64,000 bases of DNA from Bacteroides fragilis NCTC 9343 (GTDB taxonomy: Bacteria; Bacteroidota; Bacteroidia; Bacteroidales; Bacteroidaceae), in contig NC_003228.3 in assembly GCF_000025985.1 (NCBI RefSeq), positions 2,666,001 through 2,730,000 on the forward strand. The letters are read 5' to 3'. Numbering within the stretch: the first letter of the stretch is position 1; each line of letters starts with the position of its first letter. The notes below the pieces were generated by a model that saw only the letters and a program-made list of their open reading frames with translations, was not told where the DNA came from and made no database searches. A program made the translations under genes and the position numbers. This document shows, in pieces, positions 35,794 to 44,463 of this stretch.

Positions 35794-36732
35794 TTATGAT
35801 ATAGAGGTGAATATTCGCTTTTCTTTGGAGTTAAAGTTTATAGCGGTAACGGTTGGTGTGACTCCTAACTCCTCAGCATTTTCGGAAATGAAATTTTGTA
35901 TCTTTCCGGCGTAGTAGGTCGCTTGATCGGCGAAGAAATTACCGGTTGCTGCCTGATCCTGGTAGATGGGCCGGATAATGGGAGTAAACTCCGGTGTGTC
36001 GTTGATGGTACGCTGTTCACGTGAGGTCTGTGATGTATAGAGTTCAGCGGTTTTGTTAGCGAGGTAACGGAGTATGTGCCCCAGCAGTACCTTTTCTTTA
36101 GGTGTCAGTTCTTTCCCTGCGGTGTGGGCATCAAGCAGACGTTGGTATAGGTCTTCTTTGAGTATTTCACGCACATTGCGTTCTTGCAACTGCCGGACAG
36201 TAGGTAGCATCATACGGAACGATACGGTAGAATACTCGATATTGACTAAACCGGTATCTTGAAATTCTCTGGCATCACGGATGAAGCATGGAGAAGAATC
36301 TGTGACTTGTTTGCAGTGCTCGACGTATTCGGGGTAAGTTTCCGGATGATCGGTCAGAAAAGTGAGTAGCCGATCAAGGGCCTGCATGCCACGAAAGTAG
36401 AAGCTTTCTTTAGCGGCGGCAATTTTTGCTTCATTGGCCGGTGAGTAGGTACCTTGTTTGTTTTCGACCGTAATTCCACTGTCTCCGATACGTATGCCAA
36501 GTTCCGGAGTGGCAAGCATCAGGGTGAGAGGCCCCAGGGTGCGGAGAATTTTATCATTCAGCCTTTTATCAGTTCCGGTCAGTGCCTTTTCTACGGTTTT
36601 GATACCGATGTATGGCGTCAGATAGATATCCATAGCATCATCAATATACGGATTGATAGCTTCGTCAGGCAGTGTAGCATTGATTTTGACTACTTTCTTG
36701 AGTGTGTCGATGTCAGGGATGATAGCATTCAT
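35794..36732 (-). CDS. Putative head-tail connector/adaptor
   Basis: The 312-residue protein overlaps the end of the portal gene by four bases. It is mainly helical, begins MNAIIPDIDTLKKVVKINAT, and has a pattern similar to Bacteroides phage proteins placed next to the portal (DUF6712-like, from memory). Such proteins seal the portal ring and receive the tail. No enzymatic motif is seen. Confidence 0.62.
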   Translation of the reverse strand: MNAIIPDIDTLKKVVKINATLPDEAINPYIDDAMDIYLTPYIGIKTVEKALTGTDKRLNDKILRTLGPLTLMLATPELGIRIGDSGITVENKQGTYSPANEAKIAAAKESFYFRGMQALDRLLTFLTDHPETYPEYVEHCKQVTDSSPCFIRDAREFQDTGLVNIEYSTVSFRMMLPTVRQLQERNVREILKEDLYQRLLDAHTAGKELTPKEKVLLGHILRYLANKTAELYTSQTSREQRTINDTPEFTPIIRPIYQDQAATGNFFADQATYYAGKIQNFISENAEELGVTPTVTAINFNSKEKRIFTSIS

Positions 36733-38153
36733 TTTTCTTCTGTTTCTGGGGTTAAACCTGTATTTTTAGTAGCTCCTGTCCCTTTGTCAAGTGTGGTAAG
36801 CTGACAGTTGGTGACGGAAAAGTAGATATCTTTCGGCCATCCGTTTACGGCTTTGGCAAAATAAAGGGGAGTGAGCGTGGCTTCCTGAAACATTTTCATT
36901 AAGGCTTGTTCGATGATGAACAGCTCACGGGCTTCAGTACCGTTAATACTCTTACCTTTGCCGGGAGCGGCACCAATGATGGAGGGATGTACATTCATGC
37001 CATAGCAGATGGTGTTGCTTACTTCCTCGCTGTCTTCAATGTATTCGCCACCCTTGAAGAAGGAATCTAAAGTATTTATGATGATATCCTTATCCTCAAA
37101 TCCTTTTACTCGGTCATAACGAAAATGGGACACGAAGCCTTTACCTGCATTCTCTTCTCCGGCAAGAAAGTCATTCATGTCCTGAAGGAAGGTCTCCCGC
37201 CGTACAGCCTGGTCTGCTTCGTTCGTAATCTTTTCATCCGCGTATAATTTTCCCCAGAAATCCTCTTTGATGTAGACGATGTAGCGCAATGCCATTTGAT
37301 TCTTGATCAAAGCCTTCTTAAAGATAGGAATGGCATTCCCAAAGTCGTACCATCCGGAAACGAATACACTCCACCAATATGGTTTACTGTAATAGAATCG
37401 TCCGGGAGTCGCTATGCGAATGTTATGGATGAAGCGGCGGTCTTTGACGATCTCTTTTGTTCCCTTTTCATTGGGAAGCAAACCCATTCGTGTCTTTAAA
37501 TCCCGCAAAGGTGCCTGGCGGTCCAGTAGTGGCGTCGCAATTACATCATCCGGCATACCTTCATGCCATTTGGCTGAGTAACCATGATATTCACTCTTGC
37601 CGGTCCTCTCATCGATTACGCTAATACGTGAACAGGTTGCTTCCTTTGCCTTTACTTGTACCAGTCTGGGCTGAGTGTCCTGATTAAAAATATATTCGAC
37701 GTATGCATCGTAGAAGATCACTAAATCATTCGCTATCTCCATCCGGATAAATGGTATGTCATTGTTTTCTATAAAATCGAATATATCCGGATATTCTTCG
37801 GGCAAGACTTCTTCTTTGATGATTTTTCGGGTTTCCTTATCCCGGTATTTACGATATACGAGGACACTATCTCCATATACTACCTTGTTTTTAAATTCCA
37901 CATTGCTGCCGACAGTTACGTTTGCCCCGATCTTCTTCATAATGTCATACATCATGTTGTTGTTCCGCCCTCTGGGAACAAACTTAATTGGAGCCGCTTT
38001 CCCTTTGGGGACTACTTCAACGGTAGAGGTCTCCCGGTCAGTTGTGATATCGCTATTATCACTGAACTTTATGATTCCTTTTCCGCCTTTGGTGACTGCA
38101 TAAGTTTCATATCCTTTTTGAAATAATTGGGGCTCAGGTTGTTTCTTCTTCAT
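36729..38153 (-). CDS. Portal protein
   Basis: The 474-residue protein forms the dodecameric DNA gate in the capsid vertex in this reading. The C-terminal third has the typical portal layout: YGMNVHPSIIGAAPGKGKS, then INGTEARELFIIEQALMKMF, like the conserved GxxxSGxEAR region before the crown helices. It lies between connector and lysis genes rather than right behind terminase. No other gene in the window is a better portal candidate. Confidence 0.72.
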   Translation of the reverse strand: MKKKQPEPQLFQKGYETYAVTKGGKGIIKFSDNSDITTDRETSTVEVVPKGKAAPIKFVPRGRNNNMMYDIMKKIGANVTVGSNVEFKNKVVYGDSVLVYRKYRDKETRKIIKEEVLPEEYPDIFDFIENNDIPFIRMEIANDLVIFYDAYVEYIFNQDTQPRLVQVKAKEATCSRISVIDERTGKSEYHGYSAKWHEGMPDDVIATPLLDRQAPLRDLKTRMGLLPNEKGTKEIVKDRRFIHNIRIATPGRFYYSKPYWWSVFVSGWYDFGNAIPIFKKALIKNQMALRYIVYIKEDFWGKLYADEKITNEADQAVRRETFLQDMNDFLAGEENAGKGFVSHFRYDRVKGFEDKDIIINTLDSFFKGGEYIEDSEEVSNTICYGMNVHPSIIGAAPGKGKSINGTEARELFIIEQALMKMFQEATLTPLYFAKAVNGWPKDIYFSVTNCQLTTLDKGTGATKNTGLTPETEEK

Positions 38154-38407
38154 TAGAAATAAACTTTGATGTTATTAAATCGTGTAATCAGACATCTCCG
38201 GATTTTCCTGGGAGCATACTCACCTATTTGAAGTATGTTGACAGTGCTTCCGCTACTATGAAATGAACTAAGTACCGCACGCTCGTAAGTAATGAGTTCA
38301 CCGGTACTTTTTTTGCAGAATTCAATGGAGAACTCAATGGGTTTACCCTCTTTCCGTTGCTCCATAAGTTCCCAGACTTTACTTTGATATATTCTGTCGC
38401 TTGGCAT
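38153..38407 (-). CDS. Small hypothetical protein upstream of the portal
   Basis: The 84-residue protein starts MPSDRIYQSKVWELMEQRK, overlaps the portal start by one base and the upstream lipoprotein by 29 bases. It has mixed helix-strand content (EFSIEFCKKSTGELITYERA). The tight packing suggests a real operon gene. Function unknown. Confidence 0.6.
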   Translation of the reverse strand: MPSDRIYQSKVWELMEQRKEGKPIEFSIEFCKKSTGELITYERAVLSSFHSSGSTVNILQIGEYAPRKIRRCLITRFNNIKVYF

Positions 38408-38912
38408 AATACGATAGTGCTATGATGATAAAAAGCAAAGGTATCCCGATACTGAGGCCGTTTCTTATGCCATCATCCGTACCGGTTGCTACTTTGCTAT
38501 CTTTCCTGGTCTCTGTCCCGGATTCCCTTTGTATGGTTTGACCGGATACCTCTCTCTTTGAAGAGCTGTTCGAAGAGTGTACAGTGTCATTACTTTCCTG
38601 CGCGGTTTTACTCTGTTTTTCGCTCCCTTCAATCTCGATACCCGATAGCGGGGGTAGGCCTGTTGTGGGATCGGGTGTTTGTGCCGTGTCAAAATGGTAC
38701 GTGATCTTCCAGGATGAACCGTGTTCGTCTTTAGTGGTTTTGACTTGTGAGGCAATGGTTTCGGTACCGGTATTGAGTTCATTGTAATTATGCTGAAAAG
38801 TTCCATTCTCTTTGAATTGATTAGAATGTAGAGAAGAAGAACGACAAGCACACAGCAGTATACCAACTGAAATGCAAGCAAAATAAATGATAAGGTGTAC
38901 ATGATGTTTCAT
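38379..38912 (-). CDS. Candidate unimolecular spanin (lipoprotein signal plus C-terminal membrane span)
   Basis: The 177-residue protein has an N-terminal signal ending in a cysteine (GILLCACRSSS), a long polar Ser/Thr/Glu-rich middle and one C-terminal membrane span (GLSIGIPLLFIIIALSYYA) with a basic tail. A protein tethered by lipid to the outer membrane and by a helix to the inner membrane is the defining layout of u-spanins, which fuse the two membranes in the last lysis step. The -2 cysteine makes the lipobox imperfect. It follows a membrane coiled-coil protein that could be another lysis factor. Confidence 0.62.
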   Translation of the reverse strand: MKHHVHLIIYFACISVGILLCACRSSSLHSNQFKENGTFQHNYNELNTGTETIASQVKTTKDEHGSSWKITYHFDTAQTPDPTTGLPPLSGIEIEGSEKQSKTAQESNDTVHSSNSSSKREVSGQTIQRESGTETRKDSKVATGTDDGIRNGLSIGIPLLFIIIALSYYAKRQNISK

Positions 38913-39253
38913 TGTTTACGGTTTTGGCAAATTAAATCGGTACATTTCATGGTTTTTAGCTCTGTTATCAAACGATTGTTTTCGTTGATTTTCAAATCCA
39001 TAGTCTCAATACGTTTGGATAATGTTTCAACTTTATTTTCCCAGCGTGCCTCACTATCTTCTTTATCCTGTTTGAGTGAGTTGATGTAACTTCTTTGATC
39101 GGTGATCATTTCCTGGTAGACATCCTGCATCGCTTTCATTGCATCAGCTTCTGCACGTTTCTTGGTGTATTTGATAGTGACAAATGCTGTGGCGGTTCCG
39201 ACTAAACCGCCACCGAAGAGAAAGACCATGATATAATTTAGAATCTCATTCAT
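38909..39253 (-). CDS. Membrane-anchored coiled-coil protein, possible lysis factor
   Basis: I choose ATG 39253 (MNEILNYIMVFLFGGGLVG), which begins a membrane span; the upstream extension to 39367 is arginine/cysteine-rich and unlikely. After the span comes KYTKKRAEADAM and a coiled coil of about 80 residues ending in cysteines. The layout is that of an inner-membrane anchored coiled-coil protein such as an i-spanin or holin-associated factor, though basic residues after the span would favour a cytoplasmic C-terminus. It overlaps the spanin candidate by four bases. Confidence 0.58.
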   Translation of the reverse strand: MNEILNYIMVFLFGGGLVGTATAFVTIKYTKKRAEADAMKAMQDVYQEMITDQRSYINSLKQDKEDSEARWENKVETLSKRIETMDLKINENNRLITELKTMKCTDLICQNRKQ

Positions 39254-39821
39254 CGCTTTTTTATTGCAAATGTATTGTGTACAAGCGCTTACGTAAAGGA
39301 CAGAAAAACGGCACAATGTGCCGGAGCGGTATCGCATGTGCGATGATTTTTGAGGAGGGGGCAGCATATAAGAGAGAAAAAAAAGTTTGAGGCGAAACTT
39401 TTTCCGAGGGCGGTGCGTGGTCTTCCGACGGATAAAGGGGAAATTTTTCCCCTTTAAGACCCTTTTTTCTTTGTGAATCAGTATTTTATTTTTTTTGCCG
39501 TGGGAATCTTCTGAGATTTAAAATTGCGTTAACATAAATTATAGGTTTACGCTTTTTCTTCCCAAAAGTATCTCTTTGTTAACCCAATGCGGGTTGATTT
39601 TTGAAAAAATGATTCGGATGTCGGAAAAATAATTTTGAGACAAGAGAGCAAACGTCTGTATGTGATGTGTGATATTTATTTGTGGCATGTATTTAATGCA
39701 CTGTTTTACAAGGATTTATGTTTTCGTGTATGAAAAAAAAGTGTTATATTTGTAATGTAATCAAAAGGGGATAGGGTTGCACTCCTATCACTTAAATGTT
39801 TAATTTTTAACGTAAAACAAA
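39254..39821. other. Long divergent intergenic region
   Basis: This 568-bp region separates the leftward lysis/portal genes from the rightward antirestriction cassette. It contains an 11-bp hairpin TAAAGGGGAAA / TTTCCCCTTTA at about 39434-39457, a minus-strand TACTTTTG box at 39563-39570, and the rightward promoter at 39745. It has no convincing gene. An origin or packaging signal could hide here, but nothing specific shows it. Confidence 0.5.
39745..39752 (+). promoter_or_regulatory. Promoter -7 box of the antirestriction cassette
   Basis: TATATTTG is an exact Bacteroides -7 element; TTTT lies 20 bases upstream at 39721-39724 as a weak -33. The first ATG is 70 bases downstream. Confidence 0.65.
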
Positions 39822-40313
39822 ATGAAAAATGTATCGAGCGCAAAAAGCGCAGAGGCTAAAGCCGTAGTGTTAAGTAATGTAGCTAATAAGAAGAATGAAA
39901 CAGCCCCTCTAATTGTGCTGCCATCCCTTCCAACCGAAGAAGAAACGAAAGAACAGGTTTCGGCCAAAGTTGAAACTCCCGTTCAAACTTCCAAGAAAGA
40001 GAGTTCTTCCGTAGTAGCCGCACCCAATAAGCGTCTAAGTATTGATGAACTGACCGATAAGGCGGAGCGTGTTTATCTGCTCCGTCAGAAATATCAAGAA
40101 GTGAGAGAAAAGCGGAAACAGCTTGAAAGCTTTACTATCTCACATGATAAAAATAATGCCCAACTTACTTTGGTAGACGCAAAAGGGCTTTCCATTTCTA
40201 CAAGTAATCCCGTTGCAATTGGTAAGTTGCTATCTGATTGGATGTTAGATTTAAATAATCACTTGGCGAAAACCGAAGAAGAAATTCGTTCAGAATTGGA
40301 ACGGCTAAATTAA
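39822..40313 (+). CDS. Hypothetical protein, first gene of the plus-strand cassette
   Basis: The 163-residue protein has a disordered Ala/Lys/Ser/Pro-rich N-terminal half and a C-terminal coiled coil (TDKAERVYLLRQKYQEVREK) followed by a small beta/helix part. Similar proteins accompany ArdC-like and methylase genes in Bacteroides mobile elements. It has a leader GTTTAATTTTTAACGTA that is repeated exactly before the next gene. Function unknown. Confidence 0.65.
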   Translation: MKNVSSAKSAEAKAVVLSNVANKKNETAPLIVLPSLPTEEETKEQVSAKVETPVQTSKKESSSVVAAPNKRLSIDELTDKAERVYLLRQKYQEVREKRKQLESFTISHDKNNAQLTLVDAKGLSISTSNPVAIGKLLSDWMLDLNNHLAKTEEEIRSELERLN

Positions 40314-40321
40314 AACAAAAT

Positions 40322-40353
40322 CCCCCCTACATCGTTGCACCGATGAAGGGGGA
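40322..40353 (+). promoter_or_regulatory. Intra-operon hairpin
   Basis: CCCCCT and AGGGGG enclose CATCG-TTGCAC-CGATG. No T-run follows on the plus strand, so it is more likely an RNA-processing or attenuation structure between two cassette genes than a plain terminator. Confidence 0.55.
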
Positions 40354-40394
40354 ACAAAATCAAACCGAAGTTTAATTTTTAACGTACTGCAAAG

Positions 40395-40745
40395 ATGGAA
40401 AATATTTTTGATTCTGCAAAAACAATTCAAGAAAAACGCACAATATTAAAAGGTTTATCAAAGCCGCTTCAAATTTTGGTGAAAGAGGCTGCTATTCCTA
40501 CGGTAAACGATGGACTGAAAGCGATATACGCACAGTCTGGTCATACCGAACTTAAAACGCTGAAACAGTGGAATAAGGAGGGCAGGAGTATTAAAAAAGG
40601 TTCCCATGCCTTATGCCTTTGGGGTGCACCTAAGAAAGTAGAGACGACCCAAGTAGAAGAAGCACAGGGAGAAGATAATGACCCAATGAATTTCTATCCG
40701 ATTTGTTTTGTATTCTCAAATTTGCAGGTATATGAAAAACAATGA
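40395..40745 (+). CDS. ArdC-like single-stranded-DNA-binding domain protein
   Basis: The 116-residue protein matches the N-terminal domain of ArdC antirestriction proteins: a helical start followed by LKTLKQWNKEGRSIKKGSHA and LCLWGAPKK, the hallmark of that ssDNA-binding fold. ArdC proteins protect incoming DNA from restriction. The metallopeptidase domain of full ArdC is absent, so only the binding module is present. It overlaps the methylase-like gene by 14 bases. Confidence 0.72.
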   Translation: MENIFDSAKTIQEKRTILKGLSKPLQILVKEAAIPTVNDGLKAIYAQSGHTELKTLKQWNKEGRSIKKGSHALCLWGAPKKVETTQVEEAQGEDNDPMNFYPICFVFSNLQVYEKQ

Positions 40746-41478
40746 TTTAACTACTTATGGGGAGTATTTGGAAAAGCTATCCCCAAAACACGGACGGGAA
40801 AAGGTATTTAATGACTTTCTGCAAATAGTCGTTTGTTGTCTCTCAATGGGACGTAAGGAAGAACTTTATTTCAAAACGATAAAGCCCTATGACAAAACAG
40901 AACTGGATTTGTTTTCACAGGCTTTTGCCGCACTTGTTATGCAGATGGACAGGCAACCACTGGTAGACCCGTTCGGAGACTATTTTCAAGAGTTTTTAAG
41001 CAACGCCCAAAACGGGCAGTTTTTTACACCGTTTGGGGTATGTGAATTAATGAACCAATTGATAACAGCTCCTAAAGTAAGTGATCAGCCTAAACAGGGA
41101 GATCGGAGGGTATTGGACCCTGCATGCGGTAGCGGAAGACTCCTTTTATCAGCAGCCCAAAAGGATAGAGCATTGACTTTTGTCGGGATTGATATCTCAT
41201 ATACCTGCTGTCTCATGACTATCATTAATTTGTGTCTGAACAGCTTAAACGGGGAAGTATTGCACATGAATGCCTTGACGGATCAATATTGGCATCGTTG
41301 GTTGATTATCGTTGATAGTGTAACCAAGATACCGACCGTTTATGAAGTGGAAGCCGGAATAATAAACCAACCGCCTGCATGTGCGGATGATTTAAAGCCT
41401 TTACCGGTGACAGGGATCATACAGCCGGTAAAAAACATGATTCCCGCCAATTTTGTACGTTATACCCCTAAATGTTAG
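40732..41478 (+). CDS. N6-DNA methylase-like protein
   Basis: From ATG 40732 the 248-residue product has GQFFTP at 95-100 and the S-adenosylmethionine loop DPACGSG at 129-135, followed by FVGIDIS, all as in HsdM-like adenine methylases. I cannot find the catalytic (N/D)PP(Y/F) motif in the rest; the C-terminal part has only NQPPACADD, which is not equivalent in context. It may be a non-catalytic or divergent methylase. Together with the ArdC-like gene it suggests protection of phage DNA. Confidence 0.7.
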   Translation: MKNNDLTTYGEYLEKLSPKHGREKVFNDFLQIVVCCLSMGRKEELYFKTIKPYDKTELDLFSQAFAALVMQMDRQPLVDPFGDYFQEFLSNAQNGQFFTPFGVCELMNQLITAPKVSDQPKQGDRRVLDPACGSGRLLLSAAQKDRALTFVGIDISYTCCLMTIINLCLNSLNGEVLHMNALTDQYWHRWLIIVDSVTKIPTVYEVEAGIINQPPACADDLKPLPVTGIIQPVKNMIPANFVRYTPKC

Positions 41479-41482
41479 CAAT

Positions 41483-41689
41483 ATGGAGAAAGTTTTGCAA
41501 TGTGTCAGACTTCCGCAAAATGGTAAAGGCACAATCGGGTTTAATTTGAAAGGAGAGTATTTAAAAAAATACGGTTTCCAGTTAGGAGATAAAGTAAAGG
41601 TAGAAATCAGCAAAAATAAGATTGTTTTATTTAAGAAATGTGCTGGAATGATTGAAAAAGTGGCACAGCGGGCAGCAAAAGCACTCTGA
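41483..41689 (+). CDS. AbrB/SymE-like small DNA-binding protein
   Basis: From ATG 41483 the 68-residue product reads MEKVLQCVRLPQNGKGTIGF and has the swapped-hairpin signature GFQLGDKVKVEISKNKIVL of AbrB-like transcription factors and SymE-type proteins, with a basic C-terminal helix. It starts five bases after the methylase stop and closes the cassette. It may autoregulate the cassette. Confidence 0.66.
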   Translation: MEKVLQCVRLPQNGKGTIGFNLKGEYLKKYGFQLGDKVKVEISKNKIVLFKKCAGMIEKVAQRAAKAL

Positions 41690-41846
41690 CAGACCTTGAG
41701 AGAGGGGGAGAATGCTTTTGCGTCGCCCGGCTGCGCCGGGGTGAAGCGGAGTCCGCCGATTACTCTTTTGGCAGAGGGGGCGGGATTTTAAACGCCTGAA
41801 ATGGCGGTTGTTTGACGTAATTTTAGCAATTACGAAAAGCGGTATT
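41690..41846. other. Convergent intergenic region
   Basis: Contains a GC-rich hairpin CCCGGC-TGC-GCCGGG at about 41729-41743 between the plus-strand cassette and the terminase gene. No gene seen. Confidence 0.45.
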
Positions 41847-43568
41847 TTATTTCCGATTGAGGAAAAATATTCCTCCGGTGCCGGTTCCCGGACGTGTGAA
41901 GTAGAAATTCATACCGAGCCATAATGTGTCGAAGGCATCCGTAACATGGGTTTTGTATTGATCCGGATTGTCCGGAGTATCGTCAGTACCTTCCGGAGCT
42001 TTGTCCTTCTCAAAACCGTTTTTACCCTGCTTAATACCGGTTTGCTCCATGGCGATCTTGAGGAACTCGTTTTGATAGAGATTGAAACGAATCCACAGGA
42101 ATTGCGGATCACCTTTCAATGCGAGATCGATATTGAGGTGTTTCCATTCATGTTTGGGTGCCTGTCCGACATATACCATTGCAGGAGTGTACCGGTTCTC
42201 TTTGAATACACGTTCAATGATATCCGCATAGGTTTCTGTTGTGGAGCCCGACTCCCAGGTAAAAGTATGATCATAGTAGACGACTACATCGTGATTGAGC
42301 TTGGGACGGTAATAGTCAGCTATCTGTTGTACCAGGTCTCCGAGTTTGGATGGGGTTTTGACATAGAACGATTTGATGATTTTCATCGTATTCTCGTCCA
42401 GTTGTGCCACTACCGCTGTCGAGATTGACGCATTGGAGTCGAATGCAATATGCAGTTCTTTGTCAAAATCAAGGTCACCGTCTCCCAGGCAGCCGCAGGA
42501 ACTCAGTTGCTTCCAATTACTTCCAAGATTCTTCAGCCTTCCGTTATCAGCCGGCTGATAGAAATGTATGCGGTCGTCCAGGGCACTATAAAAGCCATTG
42601 GGAACTTTCATCAGCCGTTCGTTCAGGAAGGCGGTACGCCATACCAACGGGGGAGAATCACGTTGCATCTGCCAAATGAAGTCTTCTCCCAGGACCTCAA
42701 GGTTATCAAAGACATCATATTCACCATAAAATACAGTGTATTCCCGTTTTTTCTTATCATTCGGTTTGAGTGCAGGCTGAAACTTCCGGGCTATGTCAAG
42801 ATCACGTTGAAGTTCCCGGATCATCCGCATGGTGTGTTCGGTCAGCGGTTTACGTTTGTAATCCTGAAGTTCTTTATACAGGTTGCGAATGAGTTGGATA
42901 TGTGGGGGCTGCATCTCTTCCTGTTTGTCGAGAATCCAACGTCCCATGGATGATCCGGGCATGTCCGTTGAGTAACATACGCTGTGATGGTGAGGACAGT
43001 GCCCGAAATATTGCCGGTTTCCCCTGTTGGCCGGATTGACCTCGTTCTTTATCTTGTCATAGGAAAGGAACTTTGCCTCCGGCCCTATCACCCAGTCAAG
43101 CGACATGGAGTTTGCGGACATCCCTTGATTAAAGGAAAGAATAACCATAACCGTGCCATTCCAGAAATGGAAAGCATTACTCCATCCGTCTCCGAGTACC
43201 GGACGGACAGGCTTGGCAAAGCCCATGGAAGGTGGTGCTTTATGGCCAACGACATAATGGATATTTTGAATGTATCCCCATTCGGCGAGTGCTTTACAGA
43301 TAGCCGGAAGGGTATTTCCCCATGCCTTGGCATAGCTGGGAGAGATCATTCCACCCAATGAACCGGGCATTTCCCAGACGTTTCTGAGAATGAAGCGGGC
43401 GTCGATACCTTCTGACTTACCGGTACCACGCGATGCAACGATGTATTCGTCATGTGCGGCAATAGCCATTGCCTGGCGTTGCATTTTGTTGAAGAACTTC
43501 CGTATCACATTGGCCTGTTTCATCCGGAGTTCGTACGCCGATGGTATGGGAGAGGCTTGGGCTGTCAT
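41847..43568 (-). CDS. Terminase large subunit
   Basis: The motor-nuclease that packages DNA. Residues 46-52 form the Walker A loop SRGTGKS; the Walker B/catalytic region is near SLDWVIGPEAKF. The C-terminal RNase H-like nuclease has LHIAFDSNAS, VVYYDHTFTWES and THVTDAFDTLW, whose aspartates would bind metal. At 573 residues it has normal length. It overlaps the small-subunit candidate by four bases. Confidence 0.9.
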   Translation of the reverse strand: MTAQASPIPSAYELRMKQANVIRKFFNKMQRQAMAIAAHDEYIVASRGTGKSEGIDARFILRNVWEMPGSLGGMISPSYAKAWGNTLPAICKALAEWGYIQNIHYVVGHKAPPSMGFAKPVRPVLGDGWSNAFHFWNGTVMVILSFNQGMSANSMSLDWVIGPEAKFLSYDKIKNEVNPANRGNRQYFGHCPHHHSVCYSTDMPGSSMGRWILDKQEEMQPPHIQLIRNLYKELQDYKRKPLTEHTMRMIRELQRDLDIARKFQPALKPNDKKKREYTVFYGEYDVFDNLEVLGEDFIWQMQRDSPPLVWRTAFLNERLMKVPNGFYSALDDRIHFYQPADNGRLKNLGSNWKQLSSCGCLGDGDLDFDKELHIAFDSNASISTAVVAQLDENTMKIIKSFYVKTPSKLGDLVQQIADYYRPKLNHDVVVYYDHTFTWESGSTTETYADIIERVFKENRYTPAMVYVGQAPKHEWKHLNIDLALKGDPQFLWIRFNLYQNEFLKIAMEQTGIKQGKNGFEKDKAPEGTDDTPDNPDQYKTHVTDAFDTLWLGMNFYFTRPGTGTGGIFFLNRK

Positions 43569-44170
43569 TCTTCAATATCCTCCTCTTCAATGGTTTGAAT
43601 ATCTGTCGCCTGTTTGGTCAACATATCTTTGCATAAGCTGCGGAGTTCCTGGCGGCGTTGCTCCAGATTGTCTATCACTTCAATACCCTCAAGTGTCGTC
43701 ACATCGTCAGAAGGTTCAAAAGATGGGGGAATAAGCTGACCGAAGTCGAATGCGTCATCGTCTTTGTCGGAACGGGTGTATTTACCTATCTTGTCGAGAG
43801 CGGCGGCAGCTCCTTTAGCATCTCCGTTGTCGATAGCGAGTTGAAATGCCTTCTTTCCTCCTTCTACAATCATGTAGCGATACCAAGATTTGGCCGCTAA
43901 CTGGATGTTACCGACCAGCCGGTTGATCATACCGATATCGCGATAGGCCTGTGATTGGGAAACAGGTTCCGCTTGCCCTCCACATCCGTGCATGAGAAAA
44001 GTAACGAGCTCCTGGTCTTCAATTAATGGGCTTTCCATTTTCTTACTAACACAAAGCATCATCCGATTCTTAATTTCCATCTCCTTTGGTGATAACTGGA
44101 GAGCGGATTCACCCCGATCTTTGAACAGGGAGCGTTCGATGCGGTCGTAGGTTGTGTCTTTTTTCGGCAT
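43565..44170 (-). CDS. Terminase small subunit candidate
   Basis: The 201-residue protein lies directly before the large terminase with a four-base overlap, the usual location of the DNA-recognition subunit. It has a helical centre (YRDIGMINRLVGNIQLAAKS) and an acidic tail (QTIEEEDIEE). No classical helix-turn-helix is obvious, so the call rests on position and composition. Confidence 0.62.
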   Translation of the reverse strand: MPKKDTTYDRIERSLFKDRGESALQLSPKEMEIKNRMMLCVSKKMESPLIEDQELVTFLMHGCGGQAEPVSQSQAYRDIGMINRLVGNIQLAAKSWYRYMIVEGGKKAFQLAIDNGDAKGAAAALDKIGKYTRSDKDDDAFDFGQLIPPSFEPSDDVTTLEGIEVIDNLEQRRQELRSLCKDMLTKQATDIQTIEEEDIEE

Positions 44171-44173
44171 AAT

Positions 44174-44461
44174 TTAGTCGTTGATGATTTGTTCTTTCAT
44201 GTATTTATCAGCAAGTGGCTCGGCCGCCGGACTTCCGGCCTTGGCTAACTTGATCACAGTTTTTCGGAGTTCGAATTTTGTTTGCAGGCGTCCCTGATGG
44301 TATGCTTCGTAGATAGGAGAATGATGATGATTTTTGCAAATATCACAGAAGTAGCTGCGTTCACCGGCAGGCAGCGAAATTAGAATGGCGATTTCTGCCG
44401 GAGGCAGCAGAGCTGCGGCCATCTCTCTGATTTGTTGCAAGGTTTCATCTGATAACTCCAT
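44174..44461 (-). CDS. Small hypothetical packaging-region protein
   Basis: The 95-residue helical protein has DETLQQIREMAAALLPPAEI resembling a helix-turn-helix start of small terminases, then a CDICKNHHHSPIYEAYHQ stretch with Cys and His that could bind metal. It lies between the PLD-like gene and the small-subunit candidate, so it may itself take part in DNA recognition. Confidence 0.6.
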   Translation of the reverse strand: MELSDETLQQIREMAAALLPPAEIAILISLPAGERSYFCDICKNHHHSPIYEAYHQGRLQTKFELRKTVIKLAKAGSPAAEPLADKYMKEQIIND

Positions 44462-44463
44462 TT

